From contig NZ_JBDIWA010000010.1 in the NCBI RefSeq assembly GCF_039794105.1, positions 37,605-101,604 on the forward strand: DNA of 64,000 nt, written 5' to 3'. The notes under the pieces were generated by a model. That model did not search any database, was not told the DNA's origin, and worked only from the letters and a program-made list of their open reading frames with translations. A program made the translations under genes and the position numbers. The stretch comes from Kuenenia sp039794105. Lineage in GTDB: Bacteria; Planctomycetota; Brocadiia; Brocadiales; Brocadiaceae. Below, piece after piece: positions 9,362-17,621 of this stretch; position 1 is the stretch's first letter; each line of letters opens with the position of its first letter.

Positions 9362-10999
9362 ATGTCGGCAAAAAAAATTATTTATGATCACGACGCGCTG
9401 GAGGCAATCAAGATTGGCGTAAAACAATTAGCAGATGCGGTAAAGGTAACGTTGGGGCCGAGGGGACGTAATGTTATTATTCAAAAAAGTTTTGGTTCGC
9501 CAACTATCACGAAGGACGGGGTAACTGTTGCGAAAGAAATAGACTTGCCCGATCACATGCAAAACATCGGTGCGCAAATGGTTAAGTCCGTTTCCGCAAA
9601 AACGAGCGATGTTGCCGGTGACGGAACGACCACTGCTACGGTGCTTGCAGAGGCAATATTTGTAGAAGGGCTTAAGAATGTTACTGCGGGAGCCAACGCA
9701 ATGGCGTTGAAGCGCGGCATAGACAAGGCCGTTCAGTGTGTAGTGGATAAGCTGCGGCAGATGAGTATTCCGGTAAAGGGAAGAAAAGAAGTTGAGCAGA
9801 TTGCCACGGTAGCCTCCAATTACGATGCTGAAATCGGCAAGATTATCGCTGACGCCATGGATAAGGTCGGCAAAGACGGCGTGATTACGGTAGAGGAAGG
9901 CAAAAGTTTGCAAACTGAGGCGAAGTGGATTGAAGGATTGCAGTTTGACAAAGGATATCTCTCTCCTTATTTCGTCACGAATCCTAACACGATGCAATGT
10001 GTTCTGGAAGACCCTTATCTGCTTATTCATGAGAAAAAGATAACCACCGCCAAGATGCTGGTGCCGATATTGGAGAAAATTTCTCAAACGGGCAAACCTC
10101 TTTTGATTATTGCCGAAGAGATAGAAGGCGAAGCCTTAACCTTGCTTGTTGTGAACAAGCTCCGTGGGTCGCTGAAATGCGCCGCAGTTAAGGCGCCTGG
10201 TTTTGGCGATAAACGTAAGGCGATGCTGGAAGATATCGCTGTCCTTACCGGTGGCCAGGCAGTTTTTGAAGATTTGGGCATTAACCTTGAAACGTTAGAA
10301 TTAAGCGACCTTGGCCGCGCAAAGAAGGTAGAAATCGACAAGGAAAACACCATCATCATCGAGGGCGCAGGAGAAAGCAGAAAAATCAAGGATCGTATTG
10401 AACAGATAAAAAGGGAAATCTCGACTACCACATCTGATTACGACAGGGAAAAACTTCAGGAGAGGCTTGCCAAGATGGCTGGCGGTGTGGTAATGATCAA
10501 TGTAGGCGCGGCAACGGAAAGTGAAATGAAGGAAAAGAAGGCGCGTGTTGAAGACGCGCTCCATGCGACACGGGCCGCTGTTGAAGAAGGCATCCTTCCC
10601 GGCGGAGGCGTATCGCTTCTCAGGTCTATTTCTCCCCTGAATGATCTTACCCTTGCAGGCGATGAAAAAATAGGCGTTGATATCCTTCAGAGGGCTTTAA
10701 GGGCGCCATTGAGACAAATCGCAGCGAATGCAGGGGTTAGCGCTGCAATTGTCGTGCAGAATGTTGAAAATGCGAAAGGAAACGAAGGCTATGATGCGGG
10801 GGCAAACCGGTATTGCGATATGGTGAGCGAAGGCATCATTGATCCGACAAAAGTGGTGAGAACCGCACTGCAAAATGCAGCGAGCGTTTCCACTTTGCTG
10901 CTTACAACAGACGCCATAATAGGCAAGATACCGGAGAAAAAGAAGACCCCTCCAATGCCTCCGGGCGGCGGCTATGGTGGTTATGGAGATATGTATTAA
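9362..10999 (+). CDS. groL: Chaperonin GroEL (Hsp60)
   Basis: 545 residues, the normal family length. Family blocks are present: VTLGPRGRNVIIQKSFGSP near the N-terminus, DVAGDGTTTATVLAEAI (ATP site with the catalytic Asp), VEEGKSLQTE, and GGVSLLRSI toward the C-terminus. The C-terminal tail is Pro/Gly/Tyr-rich (PPMPPGGGYGGYGDMY) rather than the Gly-Gly-Met tail of E. coli. It starts at ATG 9362 with GGAGG about 10 bp upstream. It forms the tetradecameric folding chamber in the cytoplasm. No groES lies upstream or downstream, so the co-chaperonin must be elsewhere. It is followed by a strong terminator. Confidence 0.97.
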   Translation: MSAKKIIYDHDALEAIKIGVKQLADAVKVTLGPRGRNVIIQKSFGSPTITKDGVTVAKEIDLPDHMQNIGAQMVKSVSAKTSDVAGDGTTTATVLAEAIFVEGLKNVTAGANAMALKRGIDKAVQCVVDKLRQMSIPVKGRKEVEQIATVASNYDAEIGKIIADAMDKVGKDGVITVEEGKSLQTEAKWIEGLQFDKGYLSPYFVTNPNTMQCVLEDPYLLIHEKKITTAKMLVPILEKISQTGKPLLIIAEEIEGEALTLLVVNKLRGSLKCAAVKAPGFGDKRKAMLEDIAVLTGGQAVFEDLGINLETLELSDLGRAKKVEIDKENTIIIEGAGESRKIKDRIEQIKREISTTTSDYDREKLQERLAKMAGGVVMINVGAATESEMKEKKARVEDALHATRAAVEEGILPGGGVSLLRSISPLNDLTLAGDEKIGVDILQRALRAPLRQIAANAGVSAAIVVQNVENAKGNEGYDAGANRYCDMVSEGIIDPTKVVRTALQNAASVSTLLLTTDAIIGKIPEKKKTPPMPPGGGYGGYGDMY

Positions 11000-11026
11000 T
11001 TTTTTTTACTTTTTTACCGACATCAC

Positions 11027-11058
11027 AAAAAACCCCGCATTTGCGGGGTTTTTTATTT
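11027..11058 (+). terminator. Intrinsic terminator after groEL
   Basis: A GC-rich stem (ACCCCGCA / TGCGGGGT) with a tiny loop, followed by TTTTTTATTT, lies 27 bp after the groEL stop. The stem is flanked by A-run and T-run, so it could act on both strands. Confidence 0.88.
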
Positions 11059-11194
11059 CGACAGAATTTGGCGCTAATGCCAGTTTTATCATTATCTCTT
11101 TGCAGATGCTTATGCTGCAAATCCTCTTGTACTTGAAAATGAAAATTGTTATATTGACATCGTTTTCCTTTTGACCTGGAGGTTTCATTCTAAA

Positions 11195-11647
11195 ATGATT
11201 TCAAATGATAACGACACTTATTACAAAGCCGATGCAAAACGAAATAAGATAGAACAAATCTTAAGCGAATTTTTTTCTTTTACCGGGAAAGAATATTCTT
11301 TCGATTCAATGTCTCCCTGGAAACCCCAGGCAGATATTTACGAAACACCTGAAGACATTATTGTAAAAATGGCCATTCCTGGCACGAAACCGCACAATGT
11401 GCAGGTTTCTTTTTCAAAAGACACCCTTACGATAACTGGTCATAGAACTGACGACTCACCTCACGAAAAGATATGTTTTTATCAGGTGGAAATCAGGTAT
11501 GGATATTTTGAAAGAGCATTTTATATGCCCAAACCAGTTGATACAAATAATATAAAAGCCTCATACAAGGAAGGTTTTTTACAAATAATCCTGCCAAAAA
11601 TTCAACAAAAAGAGCCGGAAGCATTTGCCATAAAAATTAACCTTTAA
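11195..11647 (+). CDS. Small heat-shock protein, Hsp20/alpha-crystallin family
   Basis: 150 residues from ATG at 11195, with TGGAGGT 11 bp upstream deciding the start. The alpha-crystallin domain begins around residue 38 (WKPQADIYETPEDIIVKMAI). It holds the consensus KASYKEGFLQIILPK, matching the family A-x(4)-G-x-L signature, and the C-terminal tail contains an I-x-I element (IKI), which docks neighbouring subunits. The N-terminal arm is short and charged. As an ATP-independent holdase it would keep unfolded clients for GroEL or Lon. The lon gene follows 38 bp later, so the two probably form one unit. Confidence 0.93.
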   Translation: MISNDNDTYYKADAKRNKIEQILSEFFSFTGKEYSFDSMSPWKPQADIYETPEDIIVKMAIPGTKPHNVQVSFSKDTLTITGHRTDDSPHEKICFYQVEIRYGYFERAFYMPKPVDTNNIKASYKEGFLQIILPKIQQKEPEAFAIKINL

Positions 11648-11685
11648 CCATTCCCTGTATTGCCGGAGAGGAAACAGTACACAAC

Positions 11686-14127
11686 ATGACAAATAGTGAA
11701 AATAATAACAGTGGCGAAGACCAGGAGCAGCCTGTACTTACGGTTGAAGAAGAAGTACAGGACAAAATAGAACGAATAAAAATACCCCATGAAACCCCAG
11801 TGCTTCCAGTGAAAGACACCGTTGTCTTCCCGGGAATGGTCGCAGCGTTAAGCGTTTATACCGAGAGGGATCTTAAACTCTTGAACGATGTTTTGGCCGG
11901 GAACCGTTTCCTGACCCTGACCGCGCAGAAAGATAAAGATATTAAAGTGCTAAAACAATCCGATCTCTATGAGAGCGCCACGGCGGCTGTGGTTCTTCAA
12001 ATGCTGCGCATGCCCGATAATTCTGCAAAAATGCTTGTCCAGGGACTTCGCAGGGTTAAAATCGGGGAATACGTTCAATCCGATCCTTATTTTAAAGCAA
12101 AAGTCAGCGCTATCGAAGATATCATTGAAGACGATAGAGAGACAGAGGCGCTGGCAAGAAATGCGGCGGACCAATTTGCGCGCATGATTTCCATGACGCC
12201 ATCCCTGCCCGAAGAATTGAAGATAGCTGTCGTTAATATTGAAAATCCCAGCCGTTTAGCGGATCTTATTACTTCGCATTTAAATGTTAGCGTGGTGGAA
12301 AAACAGAAGGTGCTGGAAATGGCAAACGTAAAATTGCGTTTGCAAAAAGTTACCACGCTGATTGCCAGCGAATTGGAAGTCCTGGAAATGGCTACAAAAA
12401 TCCAGTCTCAGGTAAGGAATGAAATGGAAAAGGGACAAAAGGAATATTATCTGAGACAGCAGCTAAAGGCGATTCAGGATGAACTGGGCGAAGGCGACGA
12501 ACGTTCAATGGAGATGAAAGAATTAAAGGAAAAAATCGAAAATGCCAAAATGCCTGCCGAAGCAAAAAAAGAGGCCGAAAGAGAGCTTGAACGGCTTGCA
12601 AAAATGCATTCCGCTTCGGCGGAATATACGGTTTCAAGGACATACCTGGATCTGCTGATTGCCCTTCCATGGTCGGTTTCTACGAAAGACCAGTTGGATA
12701 TTAAAGCGGCAAGCACAATATTGGATGAAGATCACTACGATTTAGAAAAATTAAAGGAAAGGATATTGGAATATCTTGCGGTGAGGAAACTTAAGGATGA
12801 TATGAAGGGGCCGATCTTGTGCTTTGTCGGACCGCCCGGCACAGGGAAAACTTCCGTTGGGATGTCAATTGCACGTTCGATGGGAAGGAAATTTGTCCGT
12901 ATGTCCCTGGGAGGAGTAAGAGACGAGGCGGAGATAAGGGGCCACAGGCGTACATATATTGGTGCGTTGCCAGGCAGGATCATACAGGGACTGAAAAAGG
13001 CGGAATCAAACAATCCGGTATTCATGCTGGATGAAATTGACAAACTTGGCGCTGATTTCCGCGGAGACCCTTCAGCCGCCTTGCTGGAAGTGCTTGACCC
13101 CGAACAAAACCATGCCTTTTCCGACCATTATCTCGACGTAGCGTTTGACCTTTCAAATGTAATGTTTATCACCACCGCAAACATATTAGATACGGTACCG
13201 CCTGCGCTGAAAGATCGTATGGAGGTGCTGGAACTTCCAGGATATACTGCTGAAGAAAAAGTATCCATCGTGAAAAAATTCATCCTTCCCAAGCAGCTAA
13301 AAGCCCACGGTCTCAAGGATGAACAGCTAACGATTACCGACGATGCAATACAGGCGGTAATCAGTGATTACACGCGGGAGGCAGGACTGAGAAACCTGGA
13401 GCGTGAAATCGCGCACCTTTGCAGGAAAACGGCGAAGAAAATCGCTTCCGGAGAAGAGACGTCGGTAACCATCAATGCGGAACAATTAAATACGCTTCTA
13501 GGGTCAATCAAGTTTTTCTCTGAGGCGGCTGAACGAACCACTGACGCCGGAGTTGCCACCGGCCTTGCGTGGACGCAGGCCGGCGGAGACATACTTTTTA
13601 TTGAGGCTACTTTTATGCCTGGCACAGGTAAACTCACCCTGACCGGATGTTTAGGGGATATTATGAAAGAATCTGCCCGGGCAGCAATGAGCTATATCAG
13701 GTCAAAACTCGAAAACCTGAAGATTTCATTTAAGGATTTTGATAAATACGACTTTCACATTCATGTTCCTGCGGGAGCTATTCCAAAAGACGGGCCTTCT
13801 GCCGGAGTAACAATGGCTATGGCGCTTATCTCACTTTTGAAAGGGACGCCAATCCTCTCTAATGTAGCAATGACGGGAGAAATCACGCTGCGCGGAAGGG
13901 TTCTACCCGTTGGAGGCATAAAAGAAAAGGTACTGGCCGCCAGGAGGGCAGGGATTACAACGGTTGTCTTACCGAAGAGAAATGAGAAAGATTTAACCGA
14001 AGTTCCGGAAAATGCAAAAAAAGGATTGAATTTCGCATTTGTAGAAAGGGTAGATGAAATGCTGCCAATTGTTTTTGGCGCAGAAGAGCCAAAAAAGAAA
14101 AGGATAAAGTTTATTAGCAGGATTTGA
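11686..14127 (+). CDS. lon: ATP-dependent protease Lon
   Basis: 813 residues. The LON substrate-binding N-domain begins around residue 38 (ETPVLPVKDTVVFPGMVAAL). A coiled-coil region follows (~190-290), then the AAA+ module with Walker A GPPGTGKTS (K388) and Walker B region PVFMLDEIDKLG. The serine protease domain has the catalytic pair S705 in KDGPSAGVTMAMA and K746 in GGIKEKVLAARRAG. All key residues are present and the length is typical. It degrades misfolded and regulatory proteins in the cytoplasm. Position after hsp20, with groEL before, makes this a proteostasis block. Confidence 0.97.
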   Translation: MTNSENNNSGEDQEQPVLTVEEEVQDKIERIKIPHETPVLPVKDTVVFPGMVAALSVYTERDLKLLNDVLAGNRFLTLTAQKDKDIKVLKQSDLYESATAAVVLQMLRMPDNSAKMLVQGLRRVKIGEYVQSDPYFKAKVSAIEDIIEDDRETEALARNAADQFARMISMTPSLPEELKIAVVNIENPSRLADLITSHLNVSVVEKQKVLEMANVKLRLQKVTTLIASELEVLEMATKIQSQVRNEMEKGQKEYYLRQQLKAIQDELGEGDERSMEMKELKEKIENAKMPAEAKKEAERELERLAKMHSASAEYTVSRTYLDLLIALPWSVSTKDQLDIKAASTILDEDHYDLEKLKERILEYLAVRKLKDDMKGPILCFVGPPGTGKTSVGMSIARSMGRKFVRMSLGGVRDEAEIRGHRRTYIGALPGRIIQGLKKAESNNPVFMLDEIDKLGADFRGDPSAALLEVLDPEQNHAFSDHYLDVAFDLSNVMFITTANILDTVPPALKDRMEVLELPGYTAEEKVSIVKKFILPKQLKAHGLKDEQLTITDDAIQAVISDYTREAGLRNLEREIAHLCRKTAKKIASGEETSVTINAEQLNTLLGSIKFFSEAAERTTDAGVATGLAWTQAGGDILFIEATFMPGTGKLTLTGCLGDIMKESARAAMSYIRSKLENLKISFKDFDKYDFHIHVPAGAIPKDGPSAGVTMAMALISLLKGTPILSNVAMTGEITLRGRVLPVGGIKEKVLAARRAGITTVVLPKRNEKDLTEVPENAKKGLNFAFVERVDEMLPIVFGAEEPKKKRIKFISRI

Positions 14128-14173
14128 GGAAGTCTATTCTTTATGGAGCGAATAATATTAAAAAAAAGGCGTC

Positions 14174-14257
14174 GGCAATCTACAATCTACAATCTACAAT
14201 CTACAATCTACAGTCTACAGTCTACAGTCCACAATCCACAGTCGGCAGTTGGCGGTT
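14174..14257. repeat. Perfect-phase heptad array (TACAATC)
   Basis: Twelve uninterrupted 7-bp units: GGCAATC, TACAATC four times, TACAGTC three times, CACAATC, CACAGTC, GGCAGTT, GGCGGTT. This is the longest direct array in the window and lies between lon and argC. Here the units run in one direction only, unlike the palindromic copies elsewhere. Confidence 0.92.
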
Positions 14258-14302
14258 GACCAATGCCAATGACTGTTTTTGTTCTTGCAGGGAGATACAG
14301 CT

Positions 14303-15334
14303 ATGTTAAACATTGGAATTATTGGCGCTACTGCTTACACCAGCCTTGAACTCATCAAAATCCTTCTTCGCCATCCGGAAGTGAAAATTTCCTTTCTCGG
14401 CGTGAGGAGAACAGACCACCCTAAGATTTCCGATATATTTCCTTCATTGCAGGGCCAAATCGAATTGACTTGCGATAGTATTCAGGAAAAAGAAGTTCCT
14501 GATAACCTGGATGTTGCCTTTATTACCCTGCCGCCCACGGTTTCAATGAAATACGTGCCGCATTTTATTCAGAAAGGAATAAAGGTAATAGACTTCAGTG
14601 CTGATTACCGGTTTCAGGATAGCGCATTATACGAAAAATGGTATAAGGCCAGGCATACCGATAGCGCCGGCATAACAAAAGCCGTTTACGGTCTGCCGGA
14701 GCTTTTTCGCGATAAAATTAAAAATACTCAATTAACGGCAAATCCTGGATGCTACACTACCGCAACCATACTGGCGTTAGCGCCATTGCTTGCGAAAGGC
14801 CTTATAGAACCCGATGATATCATTGTGGATGCAAAGTCGGGCGTTTCCGGGAAAGGACGAGAAGCGCGGGAAGACACACACTACTGCGAATGCAACGAAA
14901 ATACCGAGGCGTACGCTGTGGGCGGCCATCGCCACAGTCCTGAAATAGAACATATACTCTCCACCAAAACCAGCCAACCCGTATCCATTCAGTTTGTTCC
15001 CCACCTCATTCCCATGAACAGAGGCATATTATGCACTATTTACTGCAACCCCAAAATCAGGACAGGCGCTTCAGCCCTGAACGATGAGGCAGCATTGAAT
15101 ATCTATAGGGAATTTTATCAAAAAGAACCTTTTATCCGTTTAAGAGAAAACAACGCCCTGCCGAAAACAAAGGACGTAAGCCACACAAACTTCTGCGATA
15201 TTGCGGTAAAGGTAACAGAAAAAAGGATAGTGCTTCTTTCTGCCATCGATAATTTAATCAAGGGCGCCGCAGGCCAGGCAGTACAAAATATGAATGTGAT
15301 GTGCGGATTTAAAGAAGAAGCGGGATTGAAATAG
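14303..15334 (+). CDS. argC: N-acetyl-gamma-glutamyl-phosphate reductase
   Basis: 343 residues from ATG at 14303 with GGGAGA upstream. The N-terminal Rossmann fold starts LNIGIIGATAYTSLELIK. The catalytic cysteine is C150 in NPGCYTT, followed by SGVSGKGREAREDTHYCE and the conserved GGHRHSPEIEH. It reduces N-acetylglutamyl phosphate with NADPH in arginine biosynthesis. No other arg gene is adjacent. It lies next to remnants of a restriction locus that read in antisense toward its 3' end, where an unrelated junction meets argC about 30 bp after its stop. Confidence 0.96.
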   Translation: MLNIGIIGATAYTSLELIKILLRHPEVKISFLGVRRTDHPKISDIFPSLQGQIELTCDSIQEKEVPDNLDVAFITLPPTVSMKYVPHFIQKGIKVIDFSADYRFQDSALYEKWYKARHTDSAGITKAVYGLPELFRDKIKNTQLTANPGCYTTATILALAPLLAKGLIEPDDIIVDAKSGVSGKGREAREDTHYCECNENTEAYAVGGHRHSPEIEHILSTKTSQPVSIQFVPHLIPMNRGILCTIYCNPKIRTGASALNDEAALNIYREFYQKEPFIRLRENNALPKTKDVSHTNFCDIAVKVTEKRIVLLSAIDNLIKGAAGQAVQNMNVMCGFKEEAGLK

Positions 15335-15366
15335 ATAAAAGATACGTAATACCCGGGTTTCATGCA

Positions 15367-15666
15367 GATTTGATAAATTTCTCTACCGTTGGTGTCCAGT
15401 TTCAGCTTTTCAGCGTATTTCTTGGCCTGCGCCGCACCTTCGCCCACTTCAAGCCCATCGCTCTTGGCCTCGATCACAGACAGTTTGCGGCCCTGATACA
15501 TCAGCACATAATCGGCAATCAGCGGCTTGGCGCGCCCGCCGCCCGTCTGGATTTTACCGGCAGTGATATTGTATTCCCGCAATATTTTTGACCCGTCCAC
15601 CACACCCCAGCCGCTTTCCTTGAGTTTCGGGTCAATCAGCTCCGCTCTGGTTTCCGCTTCGTTCAT
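15367..15666 (-). pseudogene. Truncated type I restriction endonuclease subunit R (N-terminal 100 residues)
   Basis: Starts MNEAETRAELIDPKLKESGW and holds the HsdR N-terminal nuclease motif (ADYVLMYQGRKLSVIEAKSD; the D...E-x-K catalytic triad). Similarity stops after REIYQI at about 15367. The frame then runs into antisense of argC and ends at 15118, so the remaining ~900 residues of a normal HsdR are missing. Its ATG overlaps the stop of the preceding fragment (ATGA at 15663-15666), as in intact operons. Confidence 0.85.
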
Positions 15667-15950
15667 GGTTTCTCTCGTTTCTTTACAGAGTAATACTTCT
15701 GTTTCGGGCTTGTCAGTTTATCGGGTATAGTCGGATACAGCAAACCCTGCTCAAGAAGCGACTGTAAGATTTCTAAACAAAAATGTTTTCTGTCTTTGTA
15801 ACCGGTAAACTCCTGAATTTCCCCTCTTGTCCTTGGGGTGAGACAGTAATCCACTATTTTTTTGTCCGTTCGATTGCCCCGGCAGCTTGGGGGTTGCTTT
15901 CCCGGTAAGCGGCAGGATGAATTTGAAAATATCCTGTTCTATGAGTTGCG
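15663..15950 (-). pseudogene. Frameshifted C-terminal fragment of an AlbA_2/RecG-like ATP-binding protein
   Basis: The last part reads DYCLTPRTRGEIQEFTGY, then a stretch ending TIPDKLTSPKQKYYS. This is the winged-helix tail typical of the RecG-like proteins found between hsdM/S and hsdR in type I loci. The segment before it (IFKFILPLTGKATPKLPG) is in another frame, so there is a frameshift between about 15850 and 15950. The catalytic and ATP-binding parts are missing. Family assignment is from memory of the motif. Confidence 0.6.
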
Positions 15951-15968
15951 GATCGTGGCCGCAAGGAT

Positions 15969-16061
15969 CTACGATGTCTGTTCCACATAATCCAGCTCGC
16001 TGCTGCAACCGGCGTCTTTGTGGAGGATGTCGTCTATATTCTTGAAGGTTTGTTCAAACAA
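15969..16061 (-). pseudogene. Remnant of type I methyltransferase subunit M (first ~30 codons)
   Basis: From TTG at 16061, preceded by GGGAGAAA, it reads LFEQTFKNIDDILHKDAGC and then SSELDYVEQTS, the usual start of HsdM. The next codon is TAG where the family has Trp (EQTSW), and only a few further residues are recognisable. The rest of hsdM is gone. Confidence 0.7.
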
Positions 16062-16266
16062 GGCGATTTCTCCCGGGTAAAAATATTTTCTCTTGCGTCC
16101 GGCATTAAACGGCATAATTGTGGTATAGCAGAATTCTAACGACATAGCATGCGACTGGGACTCCCACACGAGCAATCCTGACCACGGGGAATCTTAGCTG
16201 TTTTTCAACATTGAGTCAATAATCAAGTATGGCGTCCCCCGCATTCCGGTACAGCTCCGGGCCGCC

Positions 16267-17133
16267 CTAAAACAAGGTAATAACAACAACTCCGGCAATC
16301 ATTACCACCCCTCCGACAAGCCGTTCGGCAATATTTTTTTCTTTAAACAATATTGCCCCATAGAGAATGCCGAAAAGGAGACTCGTCCTTTTCACCGAGA
16401 TGAAATAGGGGACTTCTGTTAATGTCACCGCGTAGAAGTGGCTGACCGTTGAAAACACGATCAACAATCCTATTAAAATAAAGAGAGAGAGATGAGAACT
16501 CAACGGCTGTCTTATTTTGCCATTGTTTTTCCACAGAAGAAGAGGAAAAAGAACTAACGAGAGGAATGGAAAATAGGTTGCTGAAAAAAACAACGGGCTG
16601 GAATGCTGGATCGCCATTTTTCCCAAATTGGAGGTAATGCTGTAGATAAAGGCGACAATGATCATGTAAACAGAGCCGCGTTCCCTCAAAATTGCCTTAA
16701 ACGGCTGCAATATTCCATGCCGGCTCATTTTTACATTAAGCAAATACGCCCCCAATGTGACAAGCAGTACACCGATAATGCCGTGCTTATGCAGCCTTTC
16801 GCCAAGGATGATATTTGAGGTCACTATTAAAAACCCCGGGCTTAATGCAAGGAAAGGCAATGTCATTGACAACGGTGAAATTTTTATCGCCTTCATATAC
16901 AATATGAGTGCGGTTGTCTCCAACGGGACAAGGAAGATGAGAATAAGAAAAAAGGTGTGGTCCAGTGTTGGTATTTCTATGAAAGGCAGGAAACACAGCA
17001 AAAACGGAGAGGCAAATCCAATGCGCACCCATAAAACGATATACTCGTTTTTTTCTTTTAGAACCTTTTTGCTCAGTGCATCAGCGGTTGCCACGCAAAA
17101 TGCACAAAAGAGAGAAATGAAAAGCCAATTCAA
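16267..17133 (-). CDS. EamA/DMT-family membrane transporter
   Basis: 288 residues with about ten hydrophobic segments in two similar halves, the 5+5 layout of the drug/metabolite transporter superfamily. The second-half signature KRTSLLFGILYGAILFKEK and the final GGVVMIAGVVVI match EamA domains. The start is TTG at 17133 and overlaps the stop of the upstream gene by one base set (TTGA), so it is coupled to the operon. Substrate unknown; relatives export amino acids or other small metabolites. Confidence 0.85.
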   Translation of the reverse strand: MNWLFISLFCAFCVATADALSKKVLKEKNEYIVLWVRIGFASPFLLCFLPFIEIPTLDHTFFLILIFLVPLETTALILYMKAIKISPLSMTLPFLALSPGFLIVTSNIILGERLHKHGIIGVLLVTLGAYLLNVKMSRHGILQPFKAILRERGSVYMIIVAFIYSITSNLGKMAIQHSSPLFFSATYFPFLSLVLFPLLLWKNNGKIRQPLSSHLSLFILIGLLIVFSTVSHFYAVTLTEVPYFISVKRTSLLFGILYGAILFKEKNIAERLVGGVVMIAGVVVITLF

Positions 17134-17618
17134 GGGAGCTTATATCCTATTTTGCGCAGTAGTTGTCTTCTGTCCAGGATATCTTTTTCAGTTTCGGTTC
17201 CCGCCGGACTATATCCATCAACTACGCCGATTATGCCGTTCCCCTGTGCTGTTTTGGCCACAATAACCTGAAGGGGATTGGCGGTAGCGCAAAAAACTGT
17301 ACACACCTCTGGGCATAATTTCAGGGCATTTAATACATTTATGGGATATGCCTCTTTCATTAGGATTACAAAGGTATGGCCTGCGGCGATGTTTTTCGCA
17401 TTTCTTGCGGACGTCTCTTTCAAATGGTCATCGTTCCCCTCGATTCTTATAAGCCTGGGGCCGGAAGCTTCGCAAAACGCAATGCCAAATTTTATTCCCG
17501 GCGCTGCATTTATAAGGATTTCGTAAATATCCTCTGCCGTTTTGATGAAATGGGTCTGGCCGATTATTATATTTGCCCCTTCCGGCAGCTCCATTGTTAT
17601 TGCCATTGTTTCAACCAT
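17130..17618 (-). CDS. Adenosine-specific kinase family protein (DUF355/PF04008)
   Basis: 162 residues, the normal length for this compact family. Recognised by the run IIIGQTHFIKTAEDIYEIL, the region GIAFCEASGPRLIRIEGND, AGHTFVILM, and the C-terminal CTVFCATANPLQVIVAKTAQ with GIIGVVDGYSP. A structural member from Pyrobaculum/Archaeoglobus relatives was described as binding adenosine, hence the name; the physiological role is not settled. The gene starts 3 bp after the M16 peptidase stop, so it is translated from the same message. Confidence 0.82.
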   Translation of the reverse strand: MVETMAITMELPEGANIIIGQTHFIKTAEDIYEILINAAPGIKFGIAFCEASGPRLIRIEGNDDHLKETSARNAKNIAAGHTFVILMKEAYPINVLNALKLCPEVCTVFCATANPLQVIVAKTAQGNGIIGVVDGYSPAGTETEKDILDRRQLLRKIGYKLP

Positions 17619-17621
17619 GGT

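Noticed and set aside
14174..14257. Direct repeats as a replication origin iteron array
   Set aside because: No DnaA boxes, replication gene or AT-rich unwinding region nearby, and the same units recur at five other intergenic sites.
15118..15366. Open frame extending the HsdR fragment to 182 residues
   Set aside because: This part is antisense to the intact 3' end of argC and no longer resembles HsdR; it is read-through past the truncation.
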